From contig NZ_QCYG01000006.1 in the NCBI RefSeq assembly GCF_003072065.1, forward strand, positions 248,001 through 312,000: a stretch of 64,000 bases of DNA, in the 5' to 3' direction. The translations under genes were made by a program, and so were the position numbers. This document shows positions 32,035 to 41,114 of the stretch, piece by piece. The stretch's first letter is position 1; each line of letters begins with the position of its first letter. The notes beneath the pieces were generated by a model. That model worked only from the letters and a program-made list of their open reading frames with translations. It was not told where the DNA came from and did not search any database. This DNA is from Thalassorhabdomicrobium marinisediminis (GTDB lineage: Bacteria; Pseudomonadota; Alphaproteobacteria; Rhodobacterales; Rhodobacteraceae).

Positions 32035-33051
32035 ATGATCCACAAGAACTGGGCTGAACTGATCAAGCCGACGCAACTGGACGTGAAGCCGGGCAATGAC
32101 CCGCTGCGTCAGGCAACCGTGGTTGCCGAACCGCTTGAGCGGGGCTTCGGCCTGACGCTGGGCAACGCCCTGCGCCGCGTTTTGATGTCGTCGCTGCAAG
32201 GCGCGGCGATCACCGCCGTTCAGATCGACAACGTTCTGCACGAATTCTCCAGCATCTCCGGCGTGCGCGAAGACGTCACCGATGTTGTTCTCAACCTCAA
32301 GGGCGTCGCCATCCGCATGGAAGTCGAAGGCCCCAAGCGTTTGCAGGTTCAGGCCAAGGGCCCCGGCATCGTCACCGCCGGTGACATCTCGGAATCCGCT
32401 GGCATCGAGATCCTCAACAAGGACCACGTGATCTGCCACCTCGACGAGGGTGCCGATCTCTACATGGAACTGACCGTCAACACCGGAAAGGGCTATGTCG
32501 CCGCGGACAAGAACAAGCCCGAAGATGCGCCCATCGGCATGATGGCGATCGACGCGATCTATTCGCCGGTCAAGCGCGTGTCCTACGACGTGCAGCCAAC
32601 CCGTGAAGGGCAGGTTCTGGATTATGACAAGCTGACCATGAAAGTGGAAACAGACGGCTCCATCACGCCGGATGACGCCGTGGCCTTCGCCGCGCGTATC
32701 CTGCAGGACCAGCTGTCCATCTTCGTCAACTTCGACGAGCCCGAGTCCGCGCAGGCATCGTCCGACGACGACGGTCTGGAATTCAACCCGCTTCTGCTGA
32801 AGAAGGTTGACGAGCTCGAGCTCTCCGTCCGCTCCGCCAACTGCCTCAAGAACGACAACATCGTCTACATCGGGGATCTGATCCAGAAAACCGAAGCCGA
32901 GATGCTGCGCACGCCGAACTTCGGCCGCAAGTCGCTCAATGAGATCAAGGAAGTGCTGTCGGGCATGGGTCTGCACCTTGGCATGGACGTCGAGGACTGG
33001 CCACCAGACAACATCGAGGATCTTGCGAAGAAATTCGAAGACTCGTTCTAA
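32035..33051 (+). CDS. rpoA: RNA polymerase alpha subunit
   Basis: Alpha starts polymerase assembly and its C-terminal domain binds UP elements and activators, 338 residues. The ATG at 32035 ([12 protein letters not shown]) follows a ggaggg site; the frame from 31993 is upstream leader. The NTD dimerisation segment [20 protein letters not shown] and the CTD ([37 protein letters not shown]) are complete. rplQ follows in the same direction, the usual alpha operon ending. Confidence 0.98.
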   Translation: MIHKNWAELIKPTQLDVKPGNDPLRQATVVAEPLERGFGLTLGNALRRVLMSSLQGAAITAVQIDNVLHEFSSISGVREDVTDVVLNLKGVAIRMEVEGPKRLQVQAKGPGIVTAGDISESAGIEILNKDHVICHLDEGADLYMELTVNTGKGYVAADKNKPEDAPIGMMAIDAIYSPVKRVSYDVQPTREGQVLDYDKLTMKVETDGSITPDDAVAFAARILQDQLSIFVNFDEPESAQASSDDDGLEFNPLLLKKVDELELSVRSANCLKNDNIVYIGDLIQKTEAEMLRTPNFGRKSLNEIKEVLSGMGLHLGMDVEDWPPDNIEDLAKKFEDSF

Positions 33052-33168
33052 TCCCCGCTGGGGGGCCATGTGGCCCCCCGCGTTCGACCCCGGGCAATTC
33101 CGCCCCACAAACGGAGCCTGCGACACGCATCGCAACGGCCCACCCTAAAACAAAATGGAGACTATCAC

Positions 33169-33585
33169 ATGCGTCACGCACGAGGTTACCGCCGCCTGAA
33201 CCGCACCCACGAGCACCGCAAGGCACTCTGGGCGAACATGGCCGGCTCGCTCATCGAACATGAGCAGATCAAGACGACTCTGCCCAAGGCAAAAGAACTG
33301 CGCCCGATCATCGAGAAGATGATCACGCTGGCGAAACGCGGCGATCTGCACGCCCGCCGTCAGGCTGCGTCGCAGCTCAAGCAGGATCAGTATGTCGCGA
33401 AGCTCTTCGACGTGCTCGGCCCCCGCTACAAGGACCGTCAGGGCGGCTACGTCCGCGTCCTGCGCGCTGGCTTCCGCTACGGCGACATGGCGCCCATGGC
33501 GATCATCGAATTTGTCGACCGCGACGTCGATGCCAAGGGCAAGGCAGACAAAGAACGCCTCGCCGCTGAGGATGCTGCCGAATAA
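33169..33585 (+). CDS. rplQ: 50S ribosomal protein L17
   Basis: L17 lies near the tunnel exit, 138 residues. It starts [20 protein letters not shown] after an atggag-type site, with [20 protein letters not shown] and [20 protein letters not shown], and ends in an acidic Ala-rich tail. It is the last gene of the ribosomal supercluster and is closed by a strong terminator. Confidence 0.98.
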   Translation: MRHARGYRRLNRTHEHRKALWANMAGSLIEHEQIKTTLPKAKELRPIIEKMITLAKRGDLHARRQAASQLKQDQYVAKLFDVLGPRYKDRQGGYVRVLRAGFRYGDMAPMAIIEFVDRDVDAKGKADKERLAAEDAAE

Positions 33586-33608
33586 GCACCCCTTATTTTA
33601 TTGACTGC

Positions 33609-33639
33609 AAAAGGCCCGCCGGAACCGGCGGGCCTTTTT
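33609..33639 (+). terminator. Intrinsic terminator after rplQ
   Basis: The perfect arms aaaaggcccgccgg and ccggcgggccttttt around a 2-base centre end the ribosomal supercluster. Confidence 0.94.
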
Positions 33640-33713
33640 GCGTTTTAAAGGTATTGTAGAATCAAAAGACCCACGGAATGATTAAGGCGAAAATGTGGAA
33701 AAAATAAGACCTT

Positions 33714-34325
33714 ATGTCAGTCCGTCAACGTATCGACCTGCAAACCGCGCGAATGACTAGGCTGGCACCCGAGGGGTTCTTTTACGCCCTTCATATCCGG
33801 TTTGCTTTGCCGCTGCTGCATTACCAAAGCTATCCTAAAGGCTGGATCGAGACCTATACGTCGCAGGCCTATGCCTTGCGCGATCCGATCATCGCCTGGG
33901 GCTTCAGCCAGACGGGAACCACCCGCTGGAGCGAGATCACGCTGCTCGATCCGCTCGACATCCTGCCACAGGCGCGGGCTTACGGCATGAACTACGGGCT
34001 GGCGGTGTCGGTGGGGCCGATGCAATCGCGCACGATCGCCTCGGCCGCTCGCCACGACCGAGAGTTCACCGGCCCCGAAATTACCGCCTTCGCCGCTTTG
34101 GTGAACGACCTTCACAACAATACAGAACCACCCACATCCCTCACCCGTGCTCAGGCTGAGGCTTTGACATCCGTTGCCAACGGAGATCGGTATGCTGCCG
34201 CTGCCGCCAAGCTGAACATCTCGGAAAGTGCGTTCAAGGCACGGCTCGCTTCTGCGCGGGCCACGCTTCTTGCGCGCACCACTGCCGAGGCTGTCCAGCG
34301 GGCGAAAGAATACCGGCTCATCTGA
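33714..34325 (+). CDS. LuxR-family quorum-sensing regulator
   Basis: This 203-residue protein has an N-terminal autoinducer-binding domain and a C-terminal LuxR-type helix-turn-helix. All the AHL-pocket residues of TraR have counterparts at the right spacing: Trp44, Tyr48, Asp57, Pro58 and Trp72 (TraR W57, Y61, D70, P71, W85). In the HTH, LTRAQAEAL and ANGDRYAAAAAKLNISESAFKARL fit the family, but the usual Glu after LTxR is Gln147. It probably binds an acyl-homoserine lactone made by the adjacent synthase. The ribosome-binding site is weak and the upstream region AT-rich. Confidence 0.85.
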   Translation: MSVRQRIDLQTARMTRLAPEGFFYALHIRFALPLLHYQSYPKGWIETYTSQAYALRDPIIAWGFSQTGTTRWSEITLLDPLDILPQARAYGMNYGLAVSVGPMQSRTIASAARHDREFTGPEITAFAALVNDLHNNTEPPTSLTRAQAEALTSVANGDRYAAAAAKLNISESAFKARLASARATLLARTTAEAVQRAKEYRLI

Positions 34326-34340
34326 CCTCCTTTCTCTCAC

Positions 34341-34352
34341 GACCATCTGGTC
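34341..34352. promoter_or_regulatory. Possible lux-box-like palindrome before luxI
   Basis: The perfect palindrome gaccatctggtc lies between the LuxR-type and LuxI-type genes, 10 bases before the ggagg site of the synthase. It is shorter than a canonical 18-20 base lux box, so the assignment is tentative. Confidence 0.35.
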
Positions 34353-34370
34353 ACAATACCTGGAGGACCC

Positions 34371-34958
34371 ATGAAGTCTGCTGCCCTTTCTTTCGCCAAT
34401 CTCCACAACCATGGCGAGCTATTTGCCAACATACTTCGCGCCCGCCGTGAGGCTTTTATTCTCAATAATCGCTGGGAACTGCCGGAAACCATGGGCATGG
34501 AGTACGATCAATACGACACGCCGCAGTCCCGTTGGCTGGCCGTACATGATGCGGGGCGGGTCTATGCCGGGGTGCGCCTGACCCCCACGACCGCCCGTTG
34601 CGGCATCTACAGCTACATGATCCGCGACGCGCAGAACGGGTATCTCGATTCGATCCCGCAGGACCTGCTTTATGCGCCCGCGCCGGTGGATGAAGCCACG
34701 TGGGAAGTGACGCGCGGGTTCATCGTCGCCGATCTGCCCGCCGCCCTGCGCCAGAAGGTGCGGATGCGTCTGGTGATGGAGATGCTGCGCACCTCGCGCG
34801 TTGAGGGGATCGGCCGGATGATCGCGCTCTTGCCGTCCAACTGGCACCGCTGGGCCGCGCGCTGCAAGTTGGACATGGACGCGGCAGGGCGCAACATGAA
34901 CATGGGCGGCATTGATTATCAGGCCGTCTGGATCGATTTCGGCAGCCAGTTGCACTAG
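34371..34958 (+). CDS. Acyl-homoserine-lactone synthase (LuxI family)
   Basis: This 195-residue protein makes an N-acyl-homoserine lactone from S-adenosylmethionine and an acyl carrier. The conserved LuxI-type residues are visible at matching spacing: Arg25, Phe29, Trp35, Asp46, Asp49, Arg69, and Glu112/Arg115 in WEVTRGF. The acyl chain made cannot be read from sequence. The ATG at 34371 has a clear ggagg site, and the gene lies 45 bases behind the LuxR-type gene in the same direction, so the pair is probably cotranscribed or autoinduced. Confidence 0.88.
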   Translation: MKSAALSFANLHNHGELFANILRARREAFILNNRWELPETMGMEYDQYDTPQSRWLAVHDAGRVYAGVRLTPTTARCGIYSYMIRDAQNGYLDSIPQDLLYAPAPVDEATWEVTRGFIVADLPAALRQKVRMRLVMEMLRTSRVEGIGRMIALLPSNWHRWAARCKLDMDAAGRNMNMGGIDYQAVWIDFGSQLH

Positions 34959-34992
34959 CCTTCGTGCCGCGTCGGGGGTAGTTTCGCGCTCT

Positions 34993-36312
34993 ATGGCTGA
35001 CCTCTTCGACACCGGCGCAGCAGCGCAAGATACGCCCAAAGGCTCCGGCCCGCGTCCGCTCGCGGACCGGTTGCGCCCGACGTCGCTGGCCGAGGTGATC
35101 GGCCAGCAACATATCCTTGGGCCCGACGCGCCATTGGGCACCATGCTGGCCTCAGGCTCGCTGTCATCGTTGATTTTCTGGGGGCCGCCGGGCGTGGGCA
35201 AAACCACCATCGCGCGGCTGCTTGCTGATGAGACGGACCTGCATTTCGTCCAGATCAGCGCCATTTTCACCGGTGTGCCGGACCTGCGCAAAGTGTTCGA
35301 TGCTGCGAAGATGCGGCGACAGAACGGGCGCGGCACCTTGCTTTTCGTGGACGAGATCCACCGGTTCAACAAGGCGCAACAGGACGGCTTTCTACCCCAT
35401 ATGGAGGACGGCACCATCCTGCTGGTGGGCGCCACCACAGAAAACCCGAGCTTTGAGCTGAACGCCGCTGTGCTGTCACGCTCGCAAGTGCTTGTGTTGG
35501 AACGTCTTTCGTTGGCCGATCTGGAACGATTGACCCAGCGGGCCGAGCGCGAGTTGGGTCGCAAACTGCCACTTACAGGCCCTGCGCGGGAAGCGCTGCT
35601 CGAGATGGCCGACGGCGACGGGCGCGCGGTGCTCAACCTCATCGAACAAGTCGCCGCCTGGAAGGTTGACGGCAAGCTCGACACCGACGCGCTTGCGACG
35701 CGGCTGATGCGGCGGGCGGTGAACTACGACAAGAGCGGTGACGAGCATTACAACCTGATTAGTGCTTTGCATAAGTCGATCCGCGGTTCGGATCCCGATG
35801 CGGCGCTCTATTGGTTCGCGCGGATGCTCAGCGGCGGGGAAGACCCGCGCTTTTTGGCGCGTCGCCTGACTCGCATGGCGGTCGAGGATATCGGGCTGGC
35901 GGACCCGCAGGCCCAGAACATCTGCCTGCAGGCCTGGCAGACCTACGAACGGCTCGGCAGCCCCGAGGGCGAGCTGGCGCTGGCCAACGCGGTGGCCTAC
36001 CTCGCGCTCGCGCCGAAATCCAACGCGGTCTATGCGGCTTACAAGAACGCCATGGCGGCGGCGCGCAAAACCGGCAGTGAGCCGCCCCCGAAACACATAC
36101 TCAACGCGCCGACCGCGCTGATGAAGGACATCGGCTACGGCGAGGGCTACGCCTATGACCACGACGCCGAGGACGCCTTCAGCGGGGCGAATTATTTCCC
36201 CGACGGCATGAAGCGCAGCGTCTTTTACAATCCGGTCGACCGCGGGTTCGAACGGGAGCTGAAGAAGCGCGTCGCCTATTTCGCCAAGCTGCGCGACAAG
36301 CGCAACGGTTGA
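34993..36312 (+). CDS. rarA: Replication-associated recombination protein A (AAA+ ATPase)
   Basis: RarA/MgsA is a clamp-loader-like AAA+ ATPase acting at stalled replication forks, 439 residues. Walker A is GPPGVGKT (residues 64-71), Walker B LLFVDEIHRF (Asp120-Glu121), and the sensor region GATTENPSFELNAAVLSR. The C-terminal tetramerisation region (KHILNAPTALMKDIGYGEGY) is complete. The ATG at 34993 (MADLFDTGAAAQ) is chosen because the frame upstream overlaps luxI. Confidence 0.95.
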   Translation: MADLFDTGAAAQDTPKGSGPRPLADRLRPTSLAEVIGQQHILGPDAPLGTMLASGSLSSLIFWGPPGVGKTTIARLLADETDLHFVQISAIFTGVPDLRKVFDAAKMRRQNGRGTLLFVDEIHRFNKAQQDGFLPHMEDGTILLVGATTENPSFELNAAVLSRSQVLVLERLSLADLERLTQRAERELGRKLPLTGPAREALLEMADGDGRAVLNLIEQVAAWKVDGKLDTDALATRLMRRAVNYDKSGDEHYNLISALHKSIRGSDPDAALYWFARMLSGGEDPRFLARRLTRMAVEDIGLADPQAQNICLQAWQTYERLGSPEGELALANAVAYLALAPKSNAVYAAYKNAMAAARKTGSEPPPKHILNAPTALMKDIGYGEGYAYDHDAEDAFSGANYFPDGMKRSVFYNPVDRGFERELKKRVAYFAKLRDKRNG

Positions 36313-36342
36313 CTCCACAGGCCAGCGGCATATGACGCGCCT

Positions 36343-36717
36343 ATGATACCGACTGTTTTTCATGTGGCCCTTGGCGGCGCCCTTGGTGCTGCGGCCCGCT
36401 ACGGCGTGGGCCTGGCATTGACGCGTCCCGCAGGGGCCTTTCCACTGGGCGTGCTCGCGGTGAACATCGCCGGGTCTTTCCTGATGGGGCTGATTACGGT
36501 CTATCTGGGGGAAAAGCTCCTGACGCAGTTTCACCCCTTCCTGATCGCGGGGGTTCTGGGCGGGTTCACGACCTTCTCGGCATTCTCGCTTGAGGCGTTT
36601 ATGCTGTTCGAACGGGGCGCGGTCGGGCAGGCCGCGCTGTATGTCGTGTTGTCCGTCGTTCTGTCCATCGCCGCGCTTGTCGCGGGAGCTTTCATCATGC
36701 GAGGAGTGCTGGCATGA
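36343..36717 (+). CDS. crcB: Fluoride channel CrcB/Fluc
   Basis: This is a dual-topology fluoride exporter in the inner membrane, 124 residues with four membrane helices. Family motifs are GGALGAAARYGVGLA, NIAGSFLMGL (with the key Asn) and GVLGGFTTFSAFSLE (the Phe-box and Na-site region). No fluoride riboswitch is evident in the 30 bases before it. The stop overlaps the next start as ATGA. Confidence 0.95.
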   Translation: MIPTVFHVALGGALGAAARYGVGLALTRPAGAFPLGVLAVNIAGSFLMGLITVYLGEKLLTQFHPFLIAGVLGGFTTFSAFSLEAFMLFERGAVGQAALYVVLSVVLSIAALVAGAFIMRGVLA

Positions 36718-37754
36718 GCCGCGTTCAAACCCTTCACGTCGGCCCTGATGAGGGCGACCAGCGCCTTGATCGCTGGATCAAACGGCGCTTTCCGCACCTG
36801 CAGCAGGGGCGGATCGAAAAGATGTGCCGCAAGGGGGAAATCCGCGTCGACGGCGGGCGGGTGAAGTCCAGCACGCGGGTCGAAGTGGGCCAGCAGGTGC
36901 GGATCCCGCCACTGCCCGATCCGAACGAGGTGGACAACCGCCCGCGCGACATGTCCGCCGCCGACATCAAGCTGATCCAGGGCTGCGTGATCTACAAGGA
37001 CGACCACGTCATCGCGCTGAACAAGCCCGCCGGATTGCCGACGCAGGGCGGCAGCAAGCAGACCCGCCACGTGGACGGCTTCGCCGAGGCGTTGAAGTTC
37101 GACTATGACGAGAAGCCGCGCTTGGTCCACCGGCTGGACAAGGACACCTCGGGGGTGCTGATCCTTGCCCGCACGCGCATGGCGGCAAAGGCCCTGACCG
37201 AGGCGTTCCGCCATCGCAACACCGAAAAGATCTACTGGGCGCTGGTCGCGGGCGTGCCGATCCCCAAGCTTGGCTCGGTGAAATACGCGCTGGTCAAACA
37301 GGGCGGCGCGGGCAAACGCGGTGACAACGAAAAGATGCAGTGTCTGCATCCGCGCGACGTCGACAAGGTCGAAGGGGCCAAACGCGCCCATACCGATTAC
37401 ACGGTGCTGACCTCGCTGGCTGACCGCACCGCATGGGTTGCGCTGACGCCGGTGACCGGACGGACCCACCAGCTGCGCGCCCATATGGCCGAGATCGGCC
37501 ATCCGATTGTCGGGGATGCCAAATATGGTTCGGTCGCACAGGAAAACCTGGGCGACGGATGGGGCGCTGGCATGGGCGAGGAGATCGGCCGCAAGCTGCA
37601 CCTGCATGCGCGGTCGCTGCGGATCGAACATCCCGAAACCGGCAAGGAGCTGTGGATCAAGGCCGCGCTGCCGCCGCATATGCAGCATTCGTGGGACTTC
37701 TTCGGCTGGAAGGAAAGCCACGCGCCGGACAGCCCGTTTGAGGGACTGCTATGA
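36714..37754 (+). CDS. RluC/RluD-type pseudouridine synthase
   Basis: This 346-residue enzyme has an S4 RNA-binding domain (GDQRLDRWIKRRFPHLQQGR, residues 14-33) followed by the pseudouridine synthase domain. The catalytic motif is HRLDKDTSG (139-147) with Asp142, and the later segment ALTPVTGRTHQLRAHM is typical. It most likely modifies 23S rRNA at RluC sites (955/2504/2580 in E. coli), though RluD-type specificity cannot be excluded. It overlaps both neighbours by four bases, so the crcB, rluC-type and ATP12-type genes form one unit. Confidence 0.92.
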   Translation: MSRVQTLHVGPDEGDQRLDRWIKRRFPHLQQGRIEKMCRKGEIRVDGGRVKSSTRVEVGQQVRIPPLPDPNEVDNRPRDMSAADIKLIQGCVIYKDDHVIALNKPAGLPTQGGSKQTRHVDGFAEALKFDYDEKPRLVHRLDKDTSGVLILARTRMAAKALTEAFRHRNTEKIYWALVAGVPIPKLGSVKYALVKQGGAGKRGDNEKMQCLHPRDVDKVEGAKRAHTDYTVLTSLADRTAWVALTPVTGRTHQLRAHMAEIGHPIVGDAKYGSVAQENLGDGWGAGMGEEIGRKLHLHARSLRIEHPETGKELWIKAALPPHMQHSWDFFGWKESHAPDSPFEGLL

Positions 37755-38461
37755 GTGAATGGGCCGCCAAACGATTCTGGACCGAGGTTTCCGTCGAACC
37801 GGTCGATGGCGGCTTTGCGGTCCATCTGGACGGGCGTCCGGTCAAGACGCCGGCCAAGACGTTGCTGGTGCTGCCCAACCGGCGCGTTGCCGATGCCGTG
37901 GCCGAGGAATGGCGCGCAGTGGAGGGGGCGATCAACCCCGAGGTGATGCCGTTCACCCGCGCGGCGAATTCGGCTCATGACAAGGTGACGCCGCAGTTCG
38001 ACGAGGTGGCGGCGATGCTCGCGGCCTACGGCGAAAGCGACCTTCTGTGCTACCGCGCCGAAAGCCCCGAGGCGCTGGTCGCCCGGCAGGCCGCGCAATG
38101 GGACCCGCTGCTCGACTGGGCTTCTGACACCTATGACGCGCGCCTGCAGATCACCACGGGCGTCATGCCGGTGGAGCAATCCCCGCAGGCAGTGAAAAAC
38201 CTCGCAGCACCGCTCTATGCCGCCGATGCTTTCGAGCTAACCGCGTTGCACGATCTGGTGGCTCTGTCCGGCTCTCTCGTTCTGGCTCTGGCCGTGACGC
38301 AACGTCGTCTGACCGCCGCCGAGGCGTGGGACCTCTCGCGCGTGGATGAGGATTGGCAGATCGAACAATGGGGCGAGGATGAGACCGCAGCGCAGATGGC
38401 CGAAGTAAAACAAAGGGCCTTTCATCATGCGGCCGCCCTGCACGGGATGATTGCCGACTGA
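37751..38461 (+). CDS. ATP12-family F1-ATPase assembly chaperone
   Basis: This 236-residue protein matches the ATP12 family, which in mitochondria holds the F1 alpha subunit until it joins beta. Diagnostic segments are AKRFWTEVSVEPVDGGFAVH, LDGRPVKTPAKTLLVLP and MPFTRAANSAHDKV. Its presence is typical of alphaproteobacteria, the mitochondrial relatives. It starts inside the rluC-type stop and is followed by a terminator. Confidence 0.9.
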   Translation: MSEWAAKRFWTEVSVEPVDGGFAVHLDGRPVKTPAKTLLVLPNRRVADAVAEEWRAVEGAINPEVMPFTRAANSAHDKVTPQFDEVAAMLAAYGESDLLCYRAESPEALVARQAAQWDPLLDWASDTYDARLQITTGVMPVEQSPQAVKNLAAPLYAADAFELTALHDLVALSGSLVLALAVTQRRLTAAEAWDLSRVDEDWQIEQWGEDETAAQMAEVKQRAFHHAAALHGMIAD

Positions 38462-38493
38462 CGCGCGCGGGCCAAATGCCTGGTACGAGCTGG

Positions 38494-38520
38494 AAAGCGG
38501 GCCTTTTGGCCTGCTTTTTT
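38494..38520 (+). terminator. Terminator after the ATP12-type gene
   Basis: The arms aaagcgggcc and ggcctgcttt around tttt, with one G:T pair, lead into a T run. Confidence 0.8.
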
Positions 38521-38609
38521 ATGGCGTTTCAAGGGTTCGGCCTCTTGACGTAGGCCTGTTAATCCTCACACTCATAGCCGTTGCGCAAGGAGACTTGCGT
38601 TCATCGCCC

Positions 38610-38655
38610 CGACCCTGACGGGTCGGACAATAATATACCCGCGACATACGCGGGT
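38610..38655 (+). repeat. Paired hairpins in the aapJ leader
   Basis: Two perfect stem-loops stand in tandem: cgaccc/gggtcg (38610-38625, loop tgac) and acccgcg/cgcgggt (38637-38655, loop acata). The second lies just before the aggaag ribosome-binding site of aapJ. They may stabilise the mRNA or affect translation. Confidence 0.45.
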
Positions 38656-38675
38656 GAACTCAGGAAGGTATCTTA

Positions 38676-39692
38676 ATGAAAAAATCAGTATTCCTCGGCG
38701 CGCTGACCGTTGCAGGTCTTGCTGCCGGTGCGGCTGCTGCCGGCACACTCGACGACGTCAAAGCGCGTGGCACCCTGAACTGCGGCGTTTCGACTGGTCT
38801 CGCCGGGTTCTCGACCCCCGACGCGAACGGCGAATGGCAGGGCTTCGACGTGGCCGTGTGCCGCGCGGTTGCGGCTGCGGTTCTCGACGATCCGATGGCG
38901 GTGGAATTCGTGCCGACGACCGGCCAGACCCGTTTCACGGCCCTCGCCTCGGGTGAGATCGACCTGCTGGCCCGGAACACCACCTGGACCTTCTCGCGCG
39001 ACAACGACCTTAAGTTCGAATTCGTCGGCGTGAACTACTACGACGGTCAGGGCTTCATGGCCCCGCGTGAACTGGGCGTCTCCTCGGCCAAGGACCTCGA
39101 CGGCGCGACGGTCTGCATCCAGACCGGCACCACGACCGAGCTGAACCTTGCGGATTTCTTCCGGTCCAACAACATCTCGTATGAGCCTGTGCCGATCGAA
39201 ACGAACGCAGAAGCCCAGCAGCAGTATCTGGCCGGTGCCTGTGACGTCTACACCACCGACGCCTCGGGCCTCGCCGCGACCCGTGCGACCTTCGAGAACC
39301 CCGGCGATCACGTTCTGCTGCCCGAGATCATCTCGAAAGAGCCGCTGGGCCCGCTGGTCCGTCACGGTGACAACGAATGGGGTGATATCGCCCGCTGGAC
39401 GCTCAACGCGCTGATCGCCGCCGAAGAGCTCGGCATCACCTCAGCCAATATCGAAGAGCTGTCCGCCGGCACCGACAACCCCGAGATCAACCGCCTGCTG
39501 GGCACCGAAGGTGAGCTTGGCGCGATGATCGGGCTCGATTCGGACTGGGCCAAGCGCGCCATCATGGCGGGCGGCAACTACGGTGAGCTGTTCGAAAAGA
39601 ACATCGGTGAAAGCACGCCGATCGGTCTTGCACGGGGTCTGAACGCCCAGTGGACGGACGGTGGCCTGATTTACGCACCGCCGTTCCGCTAA
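38676..39692 (+). CDS. aapJ: General L-amino acid ABC transporter, binding protein
   Basis: This is the periplasmic binding protein of the AapJQMP broad-range amino-acid importer, 338 residues. The signal peptide is clear (MKKSVFLGALTVAGLAAGAA, cleavage near AAA-GTL), followed by the type-3 solute-binding domain (RGTLNCGVSTGLAGFSTPD, GFDVAVCRAVAAAV, TTGQTRFTALASGEIDLLAR). Its leader has two hairpins, and a stem-loop after its stop probably makes it more abundant than the membrane subunits. Confidence 0.93.
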   Translation: MKKSVFLGALTVAGLAAGAAAAGTLDDVKARGTLNCGVSTGLAGFSTPDANGEWQGFDVAVCRAVAAAVLDDPMAVEFVPTTGQTRFTALASGEIDLLARNTTWTFSRDNDLKFEFVGVNYYDGQGFMAPRELGVSSAKDLDGATVCIQTGTTTELNLADFFRSNNISYEPVPIETNAEAQQQYLAGACDVYTTDASGLAATRATFENPGDHVLLPEIISKEPLGPLVRHGDNEWGDIARWTLNALIAAEELGITSANIEELSAGTDNPEINRLLGTEGELGAMIGLDSDWAKRAIMAGGNYGELFEKNIGESTPIGLARGLNAQWTDGGLIYAPPFR

Positions 39693-39702
39693 ATATCACT
39701 GC

Positions 39703-39731
39703 AAGGGGCGCGATCCAAGATCGCGCCCTTT
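39703..39731 (+). terminator. Intercistronic stem-loop after aapJ
   Basis: The arms aaggggcgcgatc and gatcgcgccctt pair with one bulge and are followed by ttt. Position and shape suggest partial termination between the binding-protein gene and the permease genes. Confidence 0.7.
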
Positions 39732-39829
39732 CGCCCTAAAGACGTAAGAAAATAATATCGTAAAGACACGAGCGGCCGGATCAACCGACCCGAAGATGTC
39801 TTACAGTAGCCCGACAAGGGCGAGGGAGT

Positions 39830-41113
39830 ATGCGGATGACAACGCTCACCGATCCACCGAAAGATCGCTTTCGGTTCAGTCAACTTATCTACGACACACG
39901 CTATCGCTCGATCACGATCCAGGTCGTTGCCCTGGTCCTGATCGTTGCGGCGCTCACCTGGCTGGTGAACAACACGGTCGAGAACCTCGAAGAATCCGGC
40001 AAGACCTTCAGCTTTGCCTTCCTGGGCCAGCCCGCCGGCTACGACATCAACCAGATGTTGATCGAATACGACAACCAGATGAGCCACGGACGCGCGGCGC
40101 TGGTCGGCATCCTGAACACCTTGCTGGTGGCCTTTCTGGGCTGCGTGGCCGCGACCATCATCGGCGTCTTCGTCGGGGTGCTGCGTCTGTCCAAGAACTG
40201 GGTGATCAGCCGTCTGATGGCGGTCTATGTCGAAGGCTTCCGCAACATCCCGCTGCTGCTCTGGATCGTTTTGATCTTCGCGTTCCTGTCGGAAGGATTG
40301 CCACAACCGCGCGACTTCCGGGGTGAGGATCCCGCAGCTTCGATGTCCGTCTTCGACAGCGTGGCGATCACCGGACGCGGCACCTATATCCCGCGCGTGG
40401 GCTTCACCAACAGCCTGAGCGGCAACGAAGCCGTCGCCCCGCAAGAGGGGATGCCTCCGCTGGCCTCCGGCTTGGTCGACTGGCTGGTGATCATCGGCGT
40501 CGTCATCGCCTCGATCATCGCCATGCGCTACGTCTCCGCCCGCGCCAACCGCATCCAGCAGGCCACCGGTGAGCGTCCGAACACGCTCTGGCCCAACGTC
40601 GCGATCTTCTTCGTGCCGTTGGGCATTGTTCTGCTGCTGCTGGGGGCGACCATCTCGCAGCCGTATCTGCGCGGGTTCAACTTCACCGAAGGGATTTTCC
40701 TGCGGAACTCTCTCATCGCGCTCTGGCTGGCCCTGTCGCTTTATACCGGCGCCTTCATCGCAGAGATCGTCCGCGCCGGTATCCTCGCCGTCAGCAAGGG
40801 CCAGTCCGAGGCCGCTTTTGCGCTGGGGCTGCGTCCGAACCGGACCATGAACCTCGTGATCCTGCCGCAGGCGATGCGTGTCATCGTGCCGCCGCTGATC
40901 TCGCAATATCTCAACCTGACGAAGAACTCGTCGCTGGCGATTGCCGTGGGTTACATGGACGTGCGCGCCACGCTGGGCGGGATCACCATCAACCAGACCG
41001 GGCGCGAGCTTGAGGGCATGCTGCTGCTGGGCGGGTTCTACCTCAGTCTGTCGCTGATCATCTCTGCGGTGATGAACTACTACAACAACCGCACAAAGCT
41101 GATGGAGCGATAG
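39830..41113 (+). CDS. aapQ: General L-amino acid ABC transporter, permease AapQ
   Basis: This is one of two inner-membrane permeases of the Aap importer, 427 residues. It has several membrane helices, with an insertion of about 120 residues between the first helices and the BPD_transp_1 core, as is usual in AapQ. The ABC-contacting EAA loop reads SKGQSEAAFALGLRPNRTMNLVILPQAM. The start is taken at the ATG 39830; a second ATG two codons on is equally possible. aapM begins one base after the stop. Confidence 0.92.
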   Translation: MRMTTLTDPPKDRFRFSQLIYDTRYRSITIQVVALVLIVAALTWLVNNTVENLEESGKTFSFAFLGQPAGYDINQMLIEYDNQMSHGRAALVGILNTLLVAFLGCVAATIIGVFVGVLRLSKNWVISRLMAVYVEGFRNIPLLLWIVLIFAFLSEGLPQPRDFRGEDPAASMSVFDSVAITGRGTYIPRVGFTNSLSGNEAVAPQEGMPPLASGLVDWLVIIGVVIASIIAMRYVSARANRIQQATGERPNTLWPNVAIFFVPLGIVLLLLGATISQPYLRGFNFTEGIFLRNSLIALWLALSLYTGAFIAEIVRAGILAVSKGQSEAAFALGLRPNRTMNLVILPQAMRVIVPPLISQYLNLTKNSSLAIAVGYMDVRATLGGITINQTGRELEGMLLLGGFYLSLSLIISAVMNYYNNRTKLMER

Positions 41114-41114
41114 G

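Noticed and set aside
38545-38577. TTGACG element before aapJ as a promoter
   Set aside because: No acceptable -10 box is found at 16-18 bases; the best candidate is 21 bases away.
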